From Trueperella pyogenes (lineage in GTDB: Bacteria > Actinomycetota > Actinomycetes > Actinomycetales > Actinomycetaceae), in the NCBI RefSeq assembly GCF_001070855.1, contig NZ_JVLH01000014.1, forward strand, positions 124,001 through 188,000: a DNA stretch of 64,000 nucleotides, in the 5' to 3' direction. The position numbers were made by a program, and so were the translations under genes. This document shows, one piece after another, positions 36,576 to 45,445 of the stretch (position 1 is its first letter; each line of letters starts with the position of its first letter). Under the pieces are notes generated by a model. That model had not been told where the DNA came from. It worked only from the letters and a program-made list of their open reading frames with translations, and ran no database searches.

Positions 36576-37838
36576 TTATTCGTTTGCCGGTGCTGCGCTA
36601 TTTGTTGCTTGGGTGGAGCCAACGACTTGGGCAACCAAGCGGCCTGAGGCAAGGATGCCTTCGACCAGGGTGCCTTTAGGAACTTGCGAGGCGTCGCGAA
36701 CCAATTCGCCAGAGGGAAGCTTGAGCATGGAATACCCGCGTTCCAAAGTGGCCTGTGGTGAAAGAGCGCGCAGGGTTGCCGAGGCCTGAATGATTCCCTG
36801 GCGCTCCTCGCTCAGCCGTCGCTCTATCCGGGAACGCAAATTTGTCACCGCTGAATCAATGAGAACGCGATGAGGTTCCAATGTTGCTGCCGGCGTGAGG
36901 AAGATGGGACGCGAAACAACAAGATCTAAATGATGACGTTCTTGTGTCAGTCTGCGCTCGATCGCATTGCGCATTGCTTGAGAAGCGCCAGCCAAACCCT
37001 CAAGCTCTTGGGCAAGGTCAGGAACAATGCGTCTGGCTGCATCCGTCGGGGTCGATGCGCGGAAGTCGGCCACGTAATCCAAAAGTGGCGCATCGCCTTC
37101 ATGCCCGATTGCCGACACCAGGGGAGTGGAGGCGGCTGCAGCGGCACGTACCAAGGCCTCGTCAGAGAAGGGAAGAAGATCCTCAACGGAACCGCCGCCT
37201 CGAGCAACAACAATCACGTCAACTTCAGGGATTTGATCGAGATCGGCAATGGCATCGCTGACTTCGCGCACCGCGTACTGACCCTGGACCGCGACCTCAC
37301 GGACCTCGAAGGCCGCAGCGGGCCAGCGCGCACTTGCATTTACGATGACGTCATCTTTTGCCTTCGCATTTCGCCCGCACACAAGGCCAATAACGCGCGG
37401 AAGGAAAGGAAGAGGTTTCTTACGTCGTTCGTCAAAGAGGCCTTCGGCTGCGAGTTTTTGACGCAGGCGTTCGATTTGAGCCAATAGATCGCCCAGACCT
37501 TGAAGGTGAACCTCGGCGGCTTGGAGGTTCAAGCTTCCGCTGCGTTCCCAAAAAACGGGCTTGACGCGCGTGACGACTTTGACGCCTTCTTCAAATCCTG
37601 CGCCAACGGCAGAAATGACATTTGGGAAAGCCGTAACGGTCATCGAGGTGTCAGATTCGGTGTCGCGCAAGGTGAAAAATGCCATGCGCGAGCCCGGGCG
37701 CGGGTTGTATTGAACGACCTGACCTTCCACCCAGAGCGAAGACATTCGGTCAACGTAGATCTTGATGTTCTGCGTGAGTCTGCGCAGCGGCCACGGGTTT
37801 TCGCGCGTCGTATCAGCAGCTTTTGCTGCGGGGGGCAT
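36576..37838 (-). CDS. xseA: Exodeoxyribonuclease VII large subunit
   Basis: About 420 residues. An N-terminal OB-fold domain (IKIYVDRMSSLWVEGQVVQYNPRPGS) is followed by the catalytic domain with VIGLVCGRNAKAKDDV, DVIVVARGGGSVEDLLPFSDEALVRA and SAIGHEGDAPLLDYVADFRASTPT, plus a helical C-terminus that binds XseB. I place the start at the ATG at 37838 (MPPAAKAADTTRENPW); GTG and TTG codons further upstream are possible and none has a good ribosome site. It is divergent from ispH. Confidence 0.93.
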   Translation of the reverse strand: MPPAAKAADTTRENPWPLRRLTQNIKIYVDRMSSLWVEGQVVQYNPRPGSRMAFFTLRDTESDTSMTVTAFPNVISAVGAGFEEGVKVVTRVKPVFWERSGSLNLQAAEVHLQGLGDLLAQIERLRQKLAAEGLFDERRKKPLPFLPRVIGLVCGRNAKAKDDVIVNASARWPAAAFEVREVAVQGQYAVREVSDAIADLDQIPEVDVIVVARGGGSVEDLLPFSDEALVRAAAAASTPLVSAIGHEGDAPLLDYVADFRASTPTDAARRIVPDLAQELEGLAGASQAMRNAIERRLTQERHHLDLVVSRPIFLTPAATLEPHRVLIDSAVTNLRSRIERRLSEERQGIIQASATLRALSPQATLERGYSMLKLPSGELVRDASQVPKGTLVEGILASGRLVAQVVGSTQATNSAAPANE

Positions 37839-37949
37839 GTTCTCTGGCACGAAATAAGCATGACACAGGCCAGGGGCATTTGCGTCCAGACTGGGAAGGA
37901 AAAGCAATTATGGTTCGCAGATGCACATGGCGGCCTGTACGGTTGATCT

Positions 37950-39002
37950 ATGACTCATGACGACACCCTTCGTACTAGCGAAAGCGATTCCCGCGTCGAA
38001 GGTGGGAAGATCCTGCTTGCAGCGCCTCGTGGATATTGTGCGGGTGTTGATCGCGCGGTTGATGTTGTTGAAAAAGCCTTGGATCTTTACGGTGCGCCCG
38101 TCTACGTCCGTAAGGAAATCGTTCACAACAAGTTTGTCGTCGAATCTTTGACGAAGCGTGGCGCGATCTTCGTCCAAGAAACCGATCAGGTTCCCGAAGG
38201 CGCGCGTGTGGTGTTCTCTGCTCACGGGGTTTCGCCTGAAGTTCATGCGGTTGCAGCCCAGCGTCACCTCGCGACAATCGATGCGACCTGTCCGCTGGTC
38301 ACGAAGGTGCACCGAGAGGCCGTGCGCTACGCGAAGGAAGACTACGACATTATCTTGGTTGGCCACGAAGGCCACGAAGAAGTTGAAGGTACTTTTGGCG
38401 AAGCTCCCGAACACATTCAAGTGGTTGGAACGCCTGAAGAAGTCGACAACCTGGTCGTTCGTGACCCCGAGCGTGTTGTGTGGATTTCGCAGACGACCCT
38501 TTCTGTTGATGAGACGCGTCAAACGGTTGATCGCTTGCGCCAGCGTTTCCCTAAACTTGTTGATCCGCCTTCAGATGACATTTGCTACGCAACGCAGAAC
38601 CGCCAGGGGGCTGTGAAGGTCATTGCCCCTCAAGTCGATGTCATGGTTGTTGTGGGTTCTGCGAATTCCTCGAACTCGGTACGTCTGGTTGATGTTGCGC
38701 TCGAATCGGGTGTTCCCGCTGCCTATCGCATCGATAAGGCCGAAGAGCTTCAGGACGAATGGTTCGCAGGGGCGAAGACTGTGGGCTTGACCTCGGGAGC
38801 ATCGGTGCCGGAAATCCTTGTCCGTGATGTGATTGCCTGGCTGCAAGAACGTGGTTTCCCGACTGTTGAGGAAGTCCGAACTGAGACGGAAACGACGACC
38901 TTCGCGCTTCCCCGTGACCTGCGTTCGGATTTGAAGAAGGCCGGACAGATCGATGTGCGCCCGCATGCGCGTCGCACTGCCGGACCGGATCACACCAGCT
39001 GA
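37950..39002 (+). CDS. ispH: 4-Hydroxy-3-methylbut-2-enyl diphosphate reductase
   Basis: A 350-residue [4Fe-4S] enzyme, the last step of the MEP isoprenoid pathway, giving IPP and DMAPP. The three cluster cysteines are visible: C30 in [14 protein letters not shown]114 in DATCPLVTK and C212 in [10 protein letters not shown]. The AHGVSPEVH and [10 protein letters not shown] motifs that bind substrate are present. It is divergent from xseA and followed 79 nt later by ychF. Confidence 0.96.
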   Translation: MTHDDTLRTSESDSRVEGGKILLAAPRGYCAGVDRAVDVVEKALDLYGAPVYVRKEIVHNKFVVESLTKRGAIFVQETDQVPEGARVVFSAHGVSPEVHAVAAQRHLATIDATCPLVTKVHREAVRYAKEDYDIILVGHEGHEEVEGTFGEAPEHIQVVGTPEEVDNLVVRDPERVVWISQTTLSVDETRQTVDRLRQRFPKLVDPPSDDICYATQNRQGAVKVIAPQVDVMVVVGSANSSNSVRLVDVALESGVPAAYRIDKAEELQDEWFAGAKTVGLTSGASVPEILVRDVIAWLQERGFPTVEEVRTETETTTFALPRDLRSDLKKAGQIDVRPHARRTAGPDHTS

Positions 39003-39081
39003 GCGAAATTTCACCCGATTATGCGCGCACTTTCTAGGCGCGGGCAAACGGGAGTGCGGCCTCGTCGGATAGGATAGAGGC

Positions 39082-40164
39082 GTGTCTTTAACTATTGGTA
39101 TCGCCGGCCTGCCCAACGTTGGCAAGTCCACTCTGTTTAATGCTCTGACCCGCGCGACCGTTCTGGCTGCGAACTACCCCTTCGCAACCATCGAACCGAA
39201 TGTGGGCGTCGTTCCGCTTCCCGATGCGCGTTTGAACAAGCTCGCCGAGATTTTTGGTTCTCAGCGCATCATTCCCGCGACAGTTTCTTTCGTGGATATC
39301 GCGGGTATTGTGCGTGGTGCGTCTGAGGGTGAGGGCTTGGGTAACCAGTTCCTTGCGAACATTCGCGAGGCCGACGCCATTTGCCAGGTGACGCGCGCTT
39401 TTTCCGACCCCGACGTTGTGCACGTTGATGGCAAGGTTGATCCTGAGTCGGATATTGAAACCATTAAGACCGAGCTGATTCTGGCTGACATGCAGACGCT
39501 TGAGAAGCAGATCCCGCGTCTGGAAAAGGAAGTTCGCGGCAAGAAGACCGAGGCAATTGTCCTGGAAACTGCGCGCGCAGCAATGGAACTGCTTGAAAAG
39601 GGCGAACTGCTCAGCGGCCCCGCGGGGGCAAAGCTTGATCAGGATGCACTCAAGTCCTTCCAGCTGATGACCTCTAAGCCCTTCATCTTCGTGTTCAACA
39701 TGGATGCTGAAGAAATGGACAACAAGGAACTGCAGGACGAGTTGCGTTCACTTGTTGCCCCCGCTGAAGCGATCTTCTTGGATGCACAGTTTGAGTCCGA
39801 GCTTGTTGAGCTGGATGAGGATGACGCGCGAGAGATGCTAGCGGAGTCCGGTCAGAGCGAATCCGGCTTGGATAAGTTGGCGCGAGTCGGCTTTGACACC
39901 CTTGGCCTGCAGACCTACCTGACCGCTGGCGAGAAGGAAGCGCGCGCCTGGACGATTCACAAGGGCGACACTGCTCCCAAGGCTGCCGGCGTCATCCACA
40001 CGGACTTCGAAAAGGGCTTCATCAAGGCTGAAATCGTCTCATACGACGACCTGATCGAGGCCGGTTCCATGGCCGCAGCAAAGGCTGCTGGCAAGGTCCG
40101 CATGGAAGGCAAGGACTACGTCATGCAGGACGGCGACATCGTGGAGTTCCGCTTCAACGTCTGA
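39082..40164 (+). CDS. ychF: Redox-regulated ATPase YchF (Obg-like GTPase family)
   Basis: A 360-residue P-loop ATPase of the OLA1/YchF family, which associates with ribosomes. It has [14 protein letters not shown] (Walker A), [29 protein letters not shown] (G3 region), NMDAEE in place of the GTP-specific NKxD, and a C-terminal TGS domain ending [14 protein letters not shown]...[10 protein letters not shown]. The start is GTG. A hairpin terminator follows and marks the end of the conserved core before an accessory region. Confidence 0.95.
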   Translation: MSLTIGIAGLPNVGKSTLFNALTRATVLAANYPFATIEPNVGVVPLPDARLNKLAEIFGSQRIIPATVSFVDIAGIVRGASEGEGLGNQFLANIREADAICQVTRAFSDPDVVHVDGKVDPESDIETIKTELILADMQTLEKQIPRLEKEVRGKKTEAIVLETARAAMELLEKGELLSGPAGAKLDQDALKSFQLMTSKPFIFVFNMDAEEMDNKELQDELRSLVAPAEAIFLDAQFESELVELDEDDAREMLAESGQSESGLDKLARVGFDTLGLQTYLTAGEKEARAWTIHKGDTAPKAAGVIHTDFEKGFIKAEIVSYDDLIEAGSMAAAKAAGKVRMEGKDYVMQDGDIVEFRFNV

Positions 40165-40185
40165 GTTTTCTTCTACGAGGCAATG

Positions 40186-40213
40186 GCCGGGTCGCGCGAG
40201 GGCGTGGCCCGGC
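40186..40213 (+). terminator. Terminator after ychF
   Basis: A 10-bp stem containing two G-T pairs and an 8-nt loop is followed by TTT, 22 nt after the ychF stop codon. Confidence 0.7.
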
Positions 40214-40416
40214 TTTGCTGTTGTGGTGCGATCGGGGGTGAGGTGTCTAGTCGATGCCCTCACATGCGCCTCTTTGACAAAATGATGGCGTCCCTGTAAA
40301 CCGTTCATGAATGGCCTGACACCGTGCCCCGGTTTTGGTAGCCTGCGGCGCGCGCCCTCTAACGGGATCGATGGTGACCTCGTCGGGTTCGGAATAGATG
40401 TCAAGGAGGACAGTAG

Positions 40417-40953
40417 ATGGACGTGGGGTCGGTTGCGGACTGGGTAGGAGCCGTTAGCGGTTTCTTAGCAGTTTTCGCTGCGGTTGTTTCATGGCAGACG
40501 AGTGAAAAAGTCGTGAAGCTCGAAGAGAAGCGTGACAGGGAGCGTGAGTCTGCGGCGGAGCGCCGACAGGCTGAGCATGTGACAGTTGTCGGCGTTCAAT
40601 GTCCTGATGCTCCACAGGAGGAGCGGTACGCGATCTTGGTGGTGAATGGTTCGGATGCGCCCATTTACGACATTCGCGTGGAGAGTCAGAGAGCTGATAA
40701 GAGTTGCGAAAACCCGCCGTTAGACCTTGCCGTGCTTCCGCCGGGGAAGTTTGTCATCCCTGCTCACCCCACTTACAACTGGGGCTCGGTCATTGACCAG
40801 GAAGTTGCCCACATGAAACTGAATATGATGACAAAAGGAAAAGCGGGAGAAATGATCACCCACGTGTCATTCGTCGACGCCGCGTCGCAGAAATGGGAAC
40901 TCGTGCGCGGACGTGAACTGCGGAGTGTTGGCTCCGGCGGAGGTGAGGGGTAG
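40417..40953 (+). CDS. Hypothetical protein with N-terminal membrane anchor
   Basis: A 178-residue protein I do not recognise. Residues 7-27 form a hydrophobic anchor ([18 protein letters not shown]), followed by a charged coiled-coil stretch ([17 protein letters not shown]) and a soluble, beta-rich domain of about 120 residues. The start ATG is preceded by AAGGAGG. A possible promoter (TTGACA near 40275 and TAAACC 17 nt later) lies upstream. The layout resembles small signal-anchored proteins near defence or toxin loci, and a HigB remnant overlaps the downstream side, but no function is claimed. The last residues (VGSGGGEG) may come from the junction with the remnant. Confidence 0.6.
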   Translation: MDVGSVADWVGAVSGFLAVFAAVVSWQTSEKVVKLEEKRDRERESAAERRQAEHVTVVGVQCPDAPQEERYAILVVNGSDAPIYDIRVESQRADKSCENPPLDLAVLPPGKFVIPAHPTYNWGSVIDQEVAHMKLNMMTKGKAGEMITHVSFVDAASQKWELVRGRELRSVGSGGGEG

Positions 40954-40964
40954 TAGCCTCGGAT

Positions 40965-41136
40965 CCTTCTGCGTCGCGCTGCGCAAGTTACGCCAGATTG
41001 ATGCTGCGTGTCGTTTGGAGGACCTCCGGATCCCTCCGGGCAATCGCCTCGAGCGTCTGCTCGGTAATCGTGCAGGGCAGTACAGTATCCGAATCAATGA
41101 TCAGTGGCGTATCTGCTTCAGGTGGGGCGATGCGGG
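40965..41136 (+). pseudogene. Remnant of a HigB-type toxin gene
   Basis: Translation of this stretch gives [17 protein letters not shown], then [20 protein letters not shown] and [11 protein letters not shown]. This is the core of the HigB/RelE-type killer proteins that cleave mRNA at ribosomes. The first third of the toxin is missing and the last residues (normally an acidic VEIVDYH-like end) are replaced by unrelated sequence. No HigA antitoxin follows. It is therefore a decayed toxin-antitoxin remnant. Confidence 0.8.
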
Positions 41137-41205
41137 GCGTCGACGGCGTGCGCCACACGACCGACGGTGACTCCGTCTTCACCGACGACGGCGTCGACGT
41201 CGTCG

Positions 41206-41602
41206 TCATTGGCTCGCCCAGCGCCGCTGGGGACCTCCGCACGTCAGCCAGGGGCGCGTCGCTCGAGCCGTCTACGGGACACTCACGGGCTTCACGACGA
41301 TGGCGGCGAACGCAGGCGGACCCGTGACCTCCATGTACTTCCTGGCCTCACAATTCTCAGTGAGCGAGTTCCTGGGCACCACAGCCTGGTTCTTCTTCAC
41401 GGTCAACGTCATCAAGGCACCCTTCACGATCGGCATAGGCCTGCTGCGTCTCGAGCATCTGCCCCTCGTCGCCCTGTTGGCACCCGTGGTACTCGCGTGC
41501 GCGTGGGCGGGGCGCCGCCTGGCCGCCCACATCCCGTTGCGTGTCTTCGAACCCCTCGTCGTCACGACGACGATAGTTCCGACGGTGCCGCTGCTCCTGT
41601 AG
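41206..41602 (+). pseudogene. C-terminal half of a TauE/SafE-family sulfite exporter
   Basis: In frame 2 the segment VYGTLTGFTTMAANAGGP, then SMYFLASQ, GTTAWFFFTVNVIKAPF and a final pair of hydrophobic helices match the second repeat of TauE/SafE membrane exporters. The N-terminal repeat is absent, and sequence upstream belongs to the HigB remnant. It ends at a stop codon at about 41600 with the usual C-terminus. It is a 5'-deleted pseudogene, without function as it stands. Confidence 0.75.
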
Positions 41603-41726
41603 ATCAAGTTGCCGCTGCTTCAAGCAGACCACTTACCGTCGACGTAAGCGTCAGTGACACACACGGACGACACGACTCATGCCCGCGCTCTTAAATAGGC
41701 GTTTTACCCTCACAGTGGCGCGGCGA

Positions 41727-42725
41727 CTATCTCTTCAAACTCACATTCTGATACAGCTCACGAGCGCAATGACTAACAATCCCACCGTAAATACCGTCAG
41801 GATTTCTTTCATTGGCGATTCGTTCAACTTCCTTAAAGCAGAAATCTAGCTCGGTTCGAAAAGAGGAATGACCCGGCTGATTCTGCGCCGTATGATAGGG
41901 CGCCATCAGGGTATTGATCGTTTCGTCAGAGAGTTCACGCTTGATCCAATCACACGTTTGAGATAGCGCCTCACAATCAGTCAAAGGCCGTTTCGACTGT
42001 TCCTGCGTCACGCCGAAGCTCATCTTCACCTTATGAAACATCAGCGAAGAAAAGATCCGTTCACATTTCCGCACCCACCTTGGCCTCTCAGTAACCTCCA
42101 CCACCACGATCGCAGCTAGTACGCACCAAGGAACTGCTTTATCCTTTGCCATGTCATATATGTCATTCCAAATATCATCCCCCACATCCTCACGCACCAA
42201 CCGCAATCGGTCACACGGACTTAAGGATCTAGGAGCACGGCTCACCGTCCGCATCCCCCGATAGACAAGCGCTACGAACAAAGCAGTCCATGCACCAGAC
42301 ACAAACTCTCGAGGCTCCGGGACAAAACTTTCCAGGTAAGAAGAAAACAGTAATGAAGTAGCGCCTACAACGAAAGAACCAATGATCTCCCCAATCAGGA
42401 CAATACAATGGAAAGGCGCATCTCTCATTCCACTCTTGATCCGTTCGACCAACGCTCTGCCTGATGAGAGACACACGAAGGAAAGCGCACACGCAAAGAA
42501 AGTGACCCAATCATATAGCATCAAACGACGTGCAGTGACAACCACGCCAAGGGTCGCAACGAATACTGGAATGGTTCTAAAACCAATATACTGAGTGGCA
42601 ATTTTTCCCCGGCTACGCTCAAGCTTTGAAACACTATAGGAATATGATGCAGGTTCTTCTATTTTGACCATCGAATAGAAACCCTTGAGCAGCATTCCAG
42701 CGAATACACCCAAAACAATAGACAA
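41727..42725 (-). CDS. Unknown membrane protein, low-GC
   Basis: A 332-residue protein I do not recognise. The N-terminal 180 residues contain about five hydrophobic helices; the C-terminal 150 residues are cytoplasmic, charged and contain WIKRELSDETINTLMAPYH and an IYGGIVSHCARELYQNV end. It is clearly AT-richer than its neighbours and sits among gene fragments, which suggests horizontal acquisition. The start is a TTG at 42725 with only a weak ribosome site; an ATG 10 codons later (MLLKGFYS) is an alternative. It could be an orphan toxin, immunity or defence effector, but this is unproven. Confidence 0.6.
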   Translation of the reverse strand: MSIVLGVFAGMLLKGFYSMVKIEEPASYSYSVSKLERSRGKIATQYIGFRTIPVFVATLGVVVTARRLMLYDWVTFFACALSFVCLSSGRALVERIKSGMRDAPFHCIVLIGEIIGSFVVGATSLLFSSYLESFVPEPREFVSGAWTALFVALVYRGMRTVSRAPRSLSPCDRLRLVREDVGDDIWNDIYDMAKDKAVPWCVLAAIVVVEVTERPRWVRKCERIFSSLMFHKVKMSFGVTQEQSKRPLTDCEALSQTCDWIKRELSDETINTLMAPYHTAQNQPGHSSFRTELDFCFKEVERIANERNPDGIYGGIVSHCARELYQNVSLKR

Positions 42726-42847
42726 TATTAAACTCAGCGTTCAACACTCCTATCAACATGACTTACAAAGCAGAAAAGAATGCGCTTCTACACATCATCA
42801 GCTAGCCACATTTTCTCCACCGTATGCGATGGCCGATGTGTTGCAAA

Positions 42848-43312
42848 TCAACATATCACGAAATGCAAACCTTCTTGTCCAAGCGCATGTCGCTGAGCAC
42901 CGTCCAGAGATAACGCTCCACTCACTCCGAGGAGTACCTCCAGCTCTTCGAGCGTGTAGTGCGAGCAACGCTCCAGAAAGGCGACCATCGTGCCCACGTC
43001 TGCCAGATCGACGCCGCGCGAGCAGCCCAGGCGCGCGGCCGCCGCACCCATCGAGATGATGGGGACGATGAGCAGGGTGGCCGCGAAGTACGCGAGGATC
43101 ACGTAGAAGGACGCCATCCCATCGAGGCTTGCGGGGTCGTTGGCCGTGGCGGAGGTGGCGGCCATGGCTGCACGCGACCCGAAGGCCATGACGCCACCCG
43201 TCACCGCGAGCAGGAAGGCGTGCGGCAGGGCAAAGGCGGCGACCGTGAGGACACTCGTCGCCCGGTCGCGCGAGCGCAGGAGCACTCCGGCGGCGGTGCG
43301 TCCCGCGCTCAT
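42848..43312 (-). pseudogene. Truncated ABC-exporter permease
   Basis: The start MSAGRTAAGVLLRSRDRATS, a first transmembrane helix and an outer loop match the N-terminal part of FtsX/MacB-type permeases encoded after an ATPase. The start overlaps the ATPase stop by four bases (ATGA). After the second hydrophobic stretch (VILAYFAATLLIVPIISMG) and ARLGCSR the sequence stops resembling the family and continues for about 60 residues in unrelated sequence. At least two thirds of the permease is missing. With the frameshift in the ATPase, the exporter is dead as written. Confidence 0.7.
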
Positions 43313-44035
43313 CGGGCCACCCCCTGGTTGGGGGTTCCACTGCCTCGGGCCTCGAGGGAGATGCGGCCGTCGCGCACGTGGATCGTGTGCGGCAGGCGCG
43401 CAGCAACAGCCGGGTCGTGGGTGACGAGGACGAGGGAAGCGCCCGTGGAGGCGCAGGCGCTCGTCAGGAGGGGCATGACCTCGCCCCCCGGTCGCCTGGT
43501 CGAGGGCCCCCGTGGGCTCATCCGCGAAAATCATCGAGGGATTAGTGGCGAGCGCGCGGCCGATCGCGACGCGCTGGGCCTGTCCGCCCGACAGCTGGCC
43601 AGGGCGGTAGGGTCCGGCGCCGTCAAGGCCGAGGCTCGTCAGGATCTCACGTGCGCGAGCGATGGCCTGCGATTTGGGTGTGCCCGCCAGCATGAGGGGC
43701 ATCGCGATGTTCTCTTCCACGGGCAGCTCGGGCAGAAGCTGGCCGTCCTGGAACACAAAGCCGAAGCGATGCAGGAGTAGGTCGGAGAGCACGCGCTCCG
43801 ACATGGTCGTCATCTCTTCACCGTCCAGGGTGATGGACCCTGAGCTGGGGCGCAGCACGCCCGCCAGGCAGTGCAGGAGCGTGGTCTTACCGGAGCCCGA
43901 GGGGCCCATGATCGCCAGCTGCGTGCCCTGCGGGAGGGTCAGGTCGACGCCAACCAGGGCGTGGACGGGCGTGTTCCCACGCATGTATGTCTTCGTCAGT
44001 GCTCGGGTCACCAGACCCGCGGTGTCGTGTGTCAT
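43309..44035 (-). pseudogene. ABC-exporter ATPase broken by a homopolymer frameshift
   Basis: The N-terminal three quarters are a normal LolD/MacB-type ATPase: GPSGSGKTTLLHCLAG (Walker A), the [15 protein letters not shown] signature and [10 protein letters not shown] (Walker B). After ALDQATGG the frame shifts at a run of six G residues (minus strand; plus-strand C run 43484-43489). Removing one base restores [20 protein letters not shown], the H-loop THDP and the normal end of the protein at 43309. Such ATPase-permease pairs export peptides or confer antimicrobial-peptide resistance. A sequencing error is possible, but the neighbouring permease is also truncated. Confidence 0.8.
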
Positions 44036-44466
44036 GTGTGAACGATAGGCCCGCAGCCTCGCGCATTTCTATGAGGGTCCACCCTGGTCGTCGCCCCCTG
44101 GTTCATCCCCGACATCGACGCCGCAGTTGCTACGTTTGACGCATGAAGCGCGCCCTGGATCCCCTCGCCGCCCAGCTGCTGCTGGATCTGCCGGACATGG
44201 CCAAGCGTCGCGGCATGCGCATCCATATCCACCTGGGCGAGTCCCACTCCGAGGCCGAATGGTCCGAGACGCGGACGACCGGGCACGTGAGTTCTACCTC
44301 CACCAGTCCTCGCAGTTTGTTCCCTGCCCGGGGGGCAGACAACCACCTCATGCTGTCGCTACGCGCACTCCGGGAGTTCATAGACGCTCTGTGAAGCACT
44401 TCGATTAGGCGCCAACATGTGAGGGCCCGGGATCGATACCGATCCCGGGCCCTCACAGGGTTAGAT
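44036..44466. other. Stretch without a supported gene
   Basis: Between the broken ATPase and the small lipoprotein gene I see no convincing gene. A plus-strand frame at 44143-44394 (83 codons, starting MKRALDPLAAQLLL) and overlapping frames with fragments such as EFYLHQSSQF suggest frame-shifted debris of an unknown gene, but nothing I can name. A terminator occupies the right end. Confidence 0.5.
44418..44457 (-). terminator. Terminator of the small lipoprotein gene
   Basis: A perfect 18-bp stem with an ATAC loop lies ten bases after the minus-strand lipoprotein stop codon. Confidence 0.88.
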
Positions 44467-44868
44467 TCAGTTGGCGCCCGGCGTGATAACGACGGTGATC
44501 TCGGTGCTGATGCCGTCCGGATCGGTCAGGGTCACGGTGATCGGGTCGTCGTCCTCGCCCAGCGCACGCAGCGGGTGCAGGGTGACGATGTTCTTCTCGG
44601 ACTTGCCCACCTCAAGGGCGGTCGGGTCAGAGACCTCGATCGTCCACTTGGCGGCCTTGTCGGAGTCGGCCAGCTTGACCTTCAGGTCGTGCTTCTCGGG
44701 GACCTTGATCCCGTGCTCGTCGATCTGAGCGATGGGACGCTCGACCGTCTTGACGTCCTTCGGGGTCACGTAGGAGTGAGCGGAATCGGAATCGGTGGCG
44801 CAGCCAGTCAGGGCGGTGACGCCCAGGCCGAGAGCCAGCACTGCAGTAAGGATGGAACGCTTGTTCAT
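44467..44868 (-). CDS. Small secreted lipoprotein of unknown function
   Basis: About 133 residues. A short signal peptide ends at lipobox LTGC (Cys23). The mature part is acidic, beta-strand-like and Ig-like in character (WTIEVSDPTALEVG, ITVTLTDPDGISTEITVVI). I start at the second ATG (44868, MNKRSILTAV), which gives a normal signal peptide; six residues more are possible. I do not recognise a family. It lies within the decayed region but has an intact frame and its own terminator, so it is probably functional. Confidence 0.65.
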   Translation of the reverse strand: MNKRSILTAVLALGLGVTALTGCATDSDSAHSYVTPKDVKTVERPIAQIDEHGIKVPEKHDLKVKLADSDKAAKWTIEVSDPTALEVGKSEKNIVTLHPLRALGEDDDPITVTLTDPDGISTEITVVITPGAN

Positions 44869-44945
44869 AAGCACAATACTAAGCATCCATCCTCACAGAT
44901 ATGCATCACAAGGCCTGTTTTGGGACGATGCCACATCATCTCACG

Positions 44946-45370
44946 TCACATGGACCAGACCAGCGCTCCCGAATCCACGTCCGCCCAGTACGAGCTGGCA
45001 AACTCCGCCCACTGCTGCGGGAACTGCAGCTGCGGGCTGTGCGTGCCCCCTCGGATGATGCTCTCGCGGGCCCCCAGGTCGGCGGCCTCCTCGGCGTGCC
45101 ACGAGGGCGGCCAGATCTCGTCCTGGTCCCCGTACAGCATGTGCACGGGCACGCGCCCGGTGGCCGCGAGCGCGGGTGTGTCGGGGCGCAGCTCGGCCAG
45201 GATGCGGGTGATTCCGACCAGGTTTTCCGAGGCCGTATCGAGCGCGCGAATACGCTGGAATTCCGCCTATCCGACGCCGGGTTCGTCGAAGTTCATGTCG
45301 GGGAAGTAGGTGCGCAGCACCTGCTGGCGCGCGCCGGACCCGTGGGCAGGGGGTCGAGGATCGGCGCTAT
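44946..45370 (-). pseudogene. Alpha/beta hydrolase remnant with in-frame stop
   Basis: The C-terminal cap and catalytic end of an alpha/beta hydrolase are visible: VHMLYGDQDEIWPP (acid residue region) and RGGTHSPQLQFPQQW (catalytic His). Further upstream, YFPDMNFDEPGVG is followed by an in-frame TAG (45267-45269) and then AEFQRIRALDTASENLVGI in the same frame. The N-terminal half with the GxSxG nucleophile is missing. It is a pseudogene truncated at the 5' side. Confidence 0.75.
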
Positions 45371-45445
45371 CCGACGAAGCGTGAGTAATCCCTACTTCCA
45401 GTAGAATCGCACTACCTGTTTTCGATGTGAGTGATAAGAGGCACT

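Noticed and set aside
41104-41694. Plus-strand 196-codon frame rich in Arg/Pro/Thr
   Set aside because: It is out of frame with the recognisable TauE segment, and its composition is typical of a shadow frame of GC-rich sequence.
44419-45309. Long plus-strand frame of 296 codons
   Set aside because: It runs antisense to the lipoprotein gene and the hydrolase remnant, passes through the terminator and has no family features.
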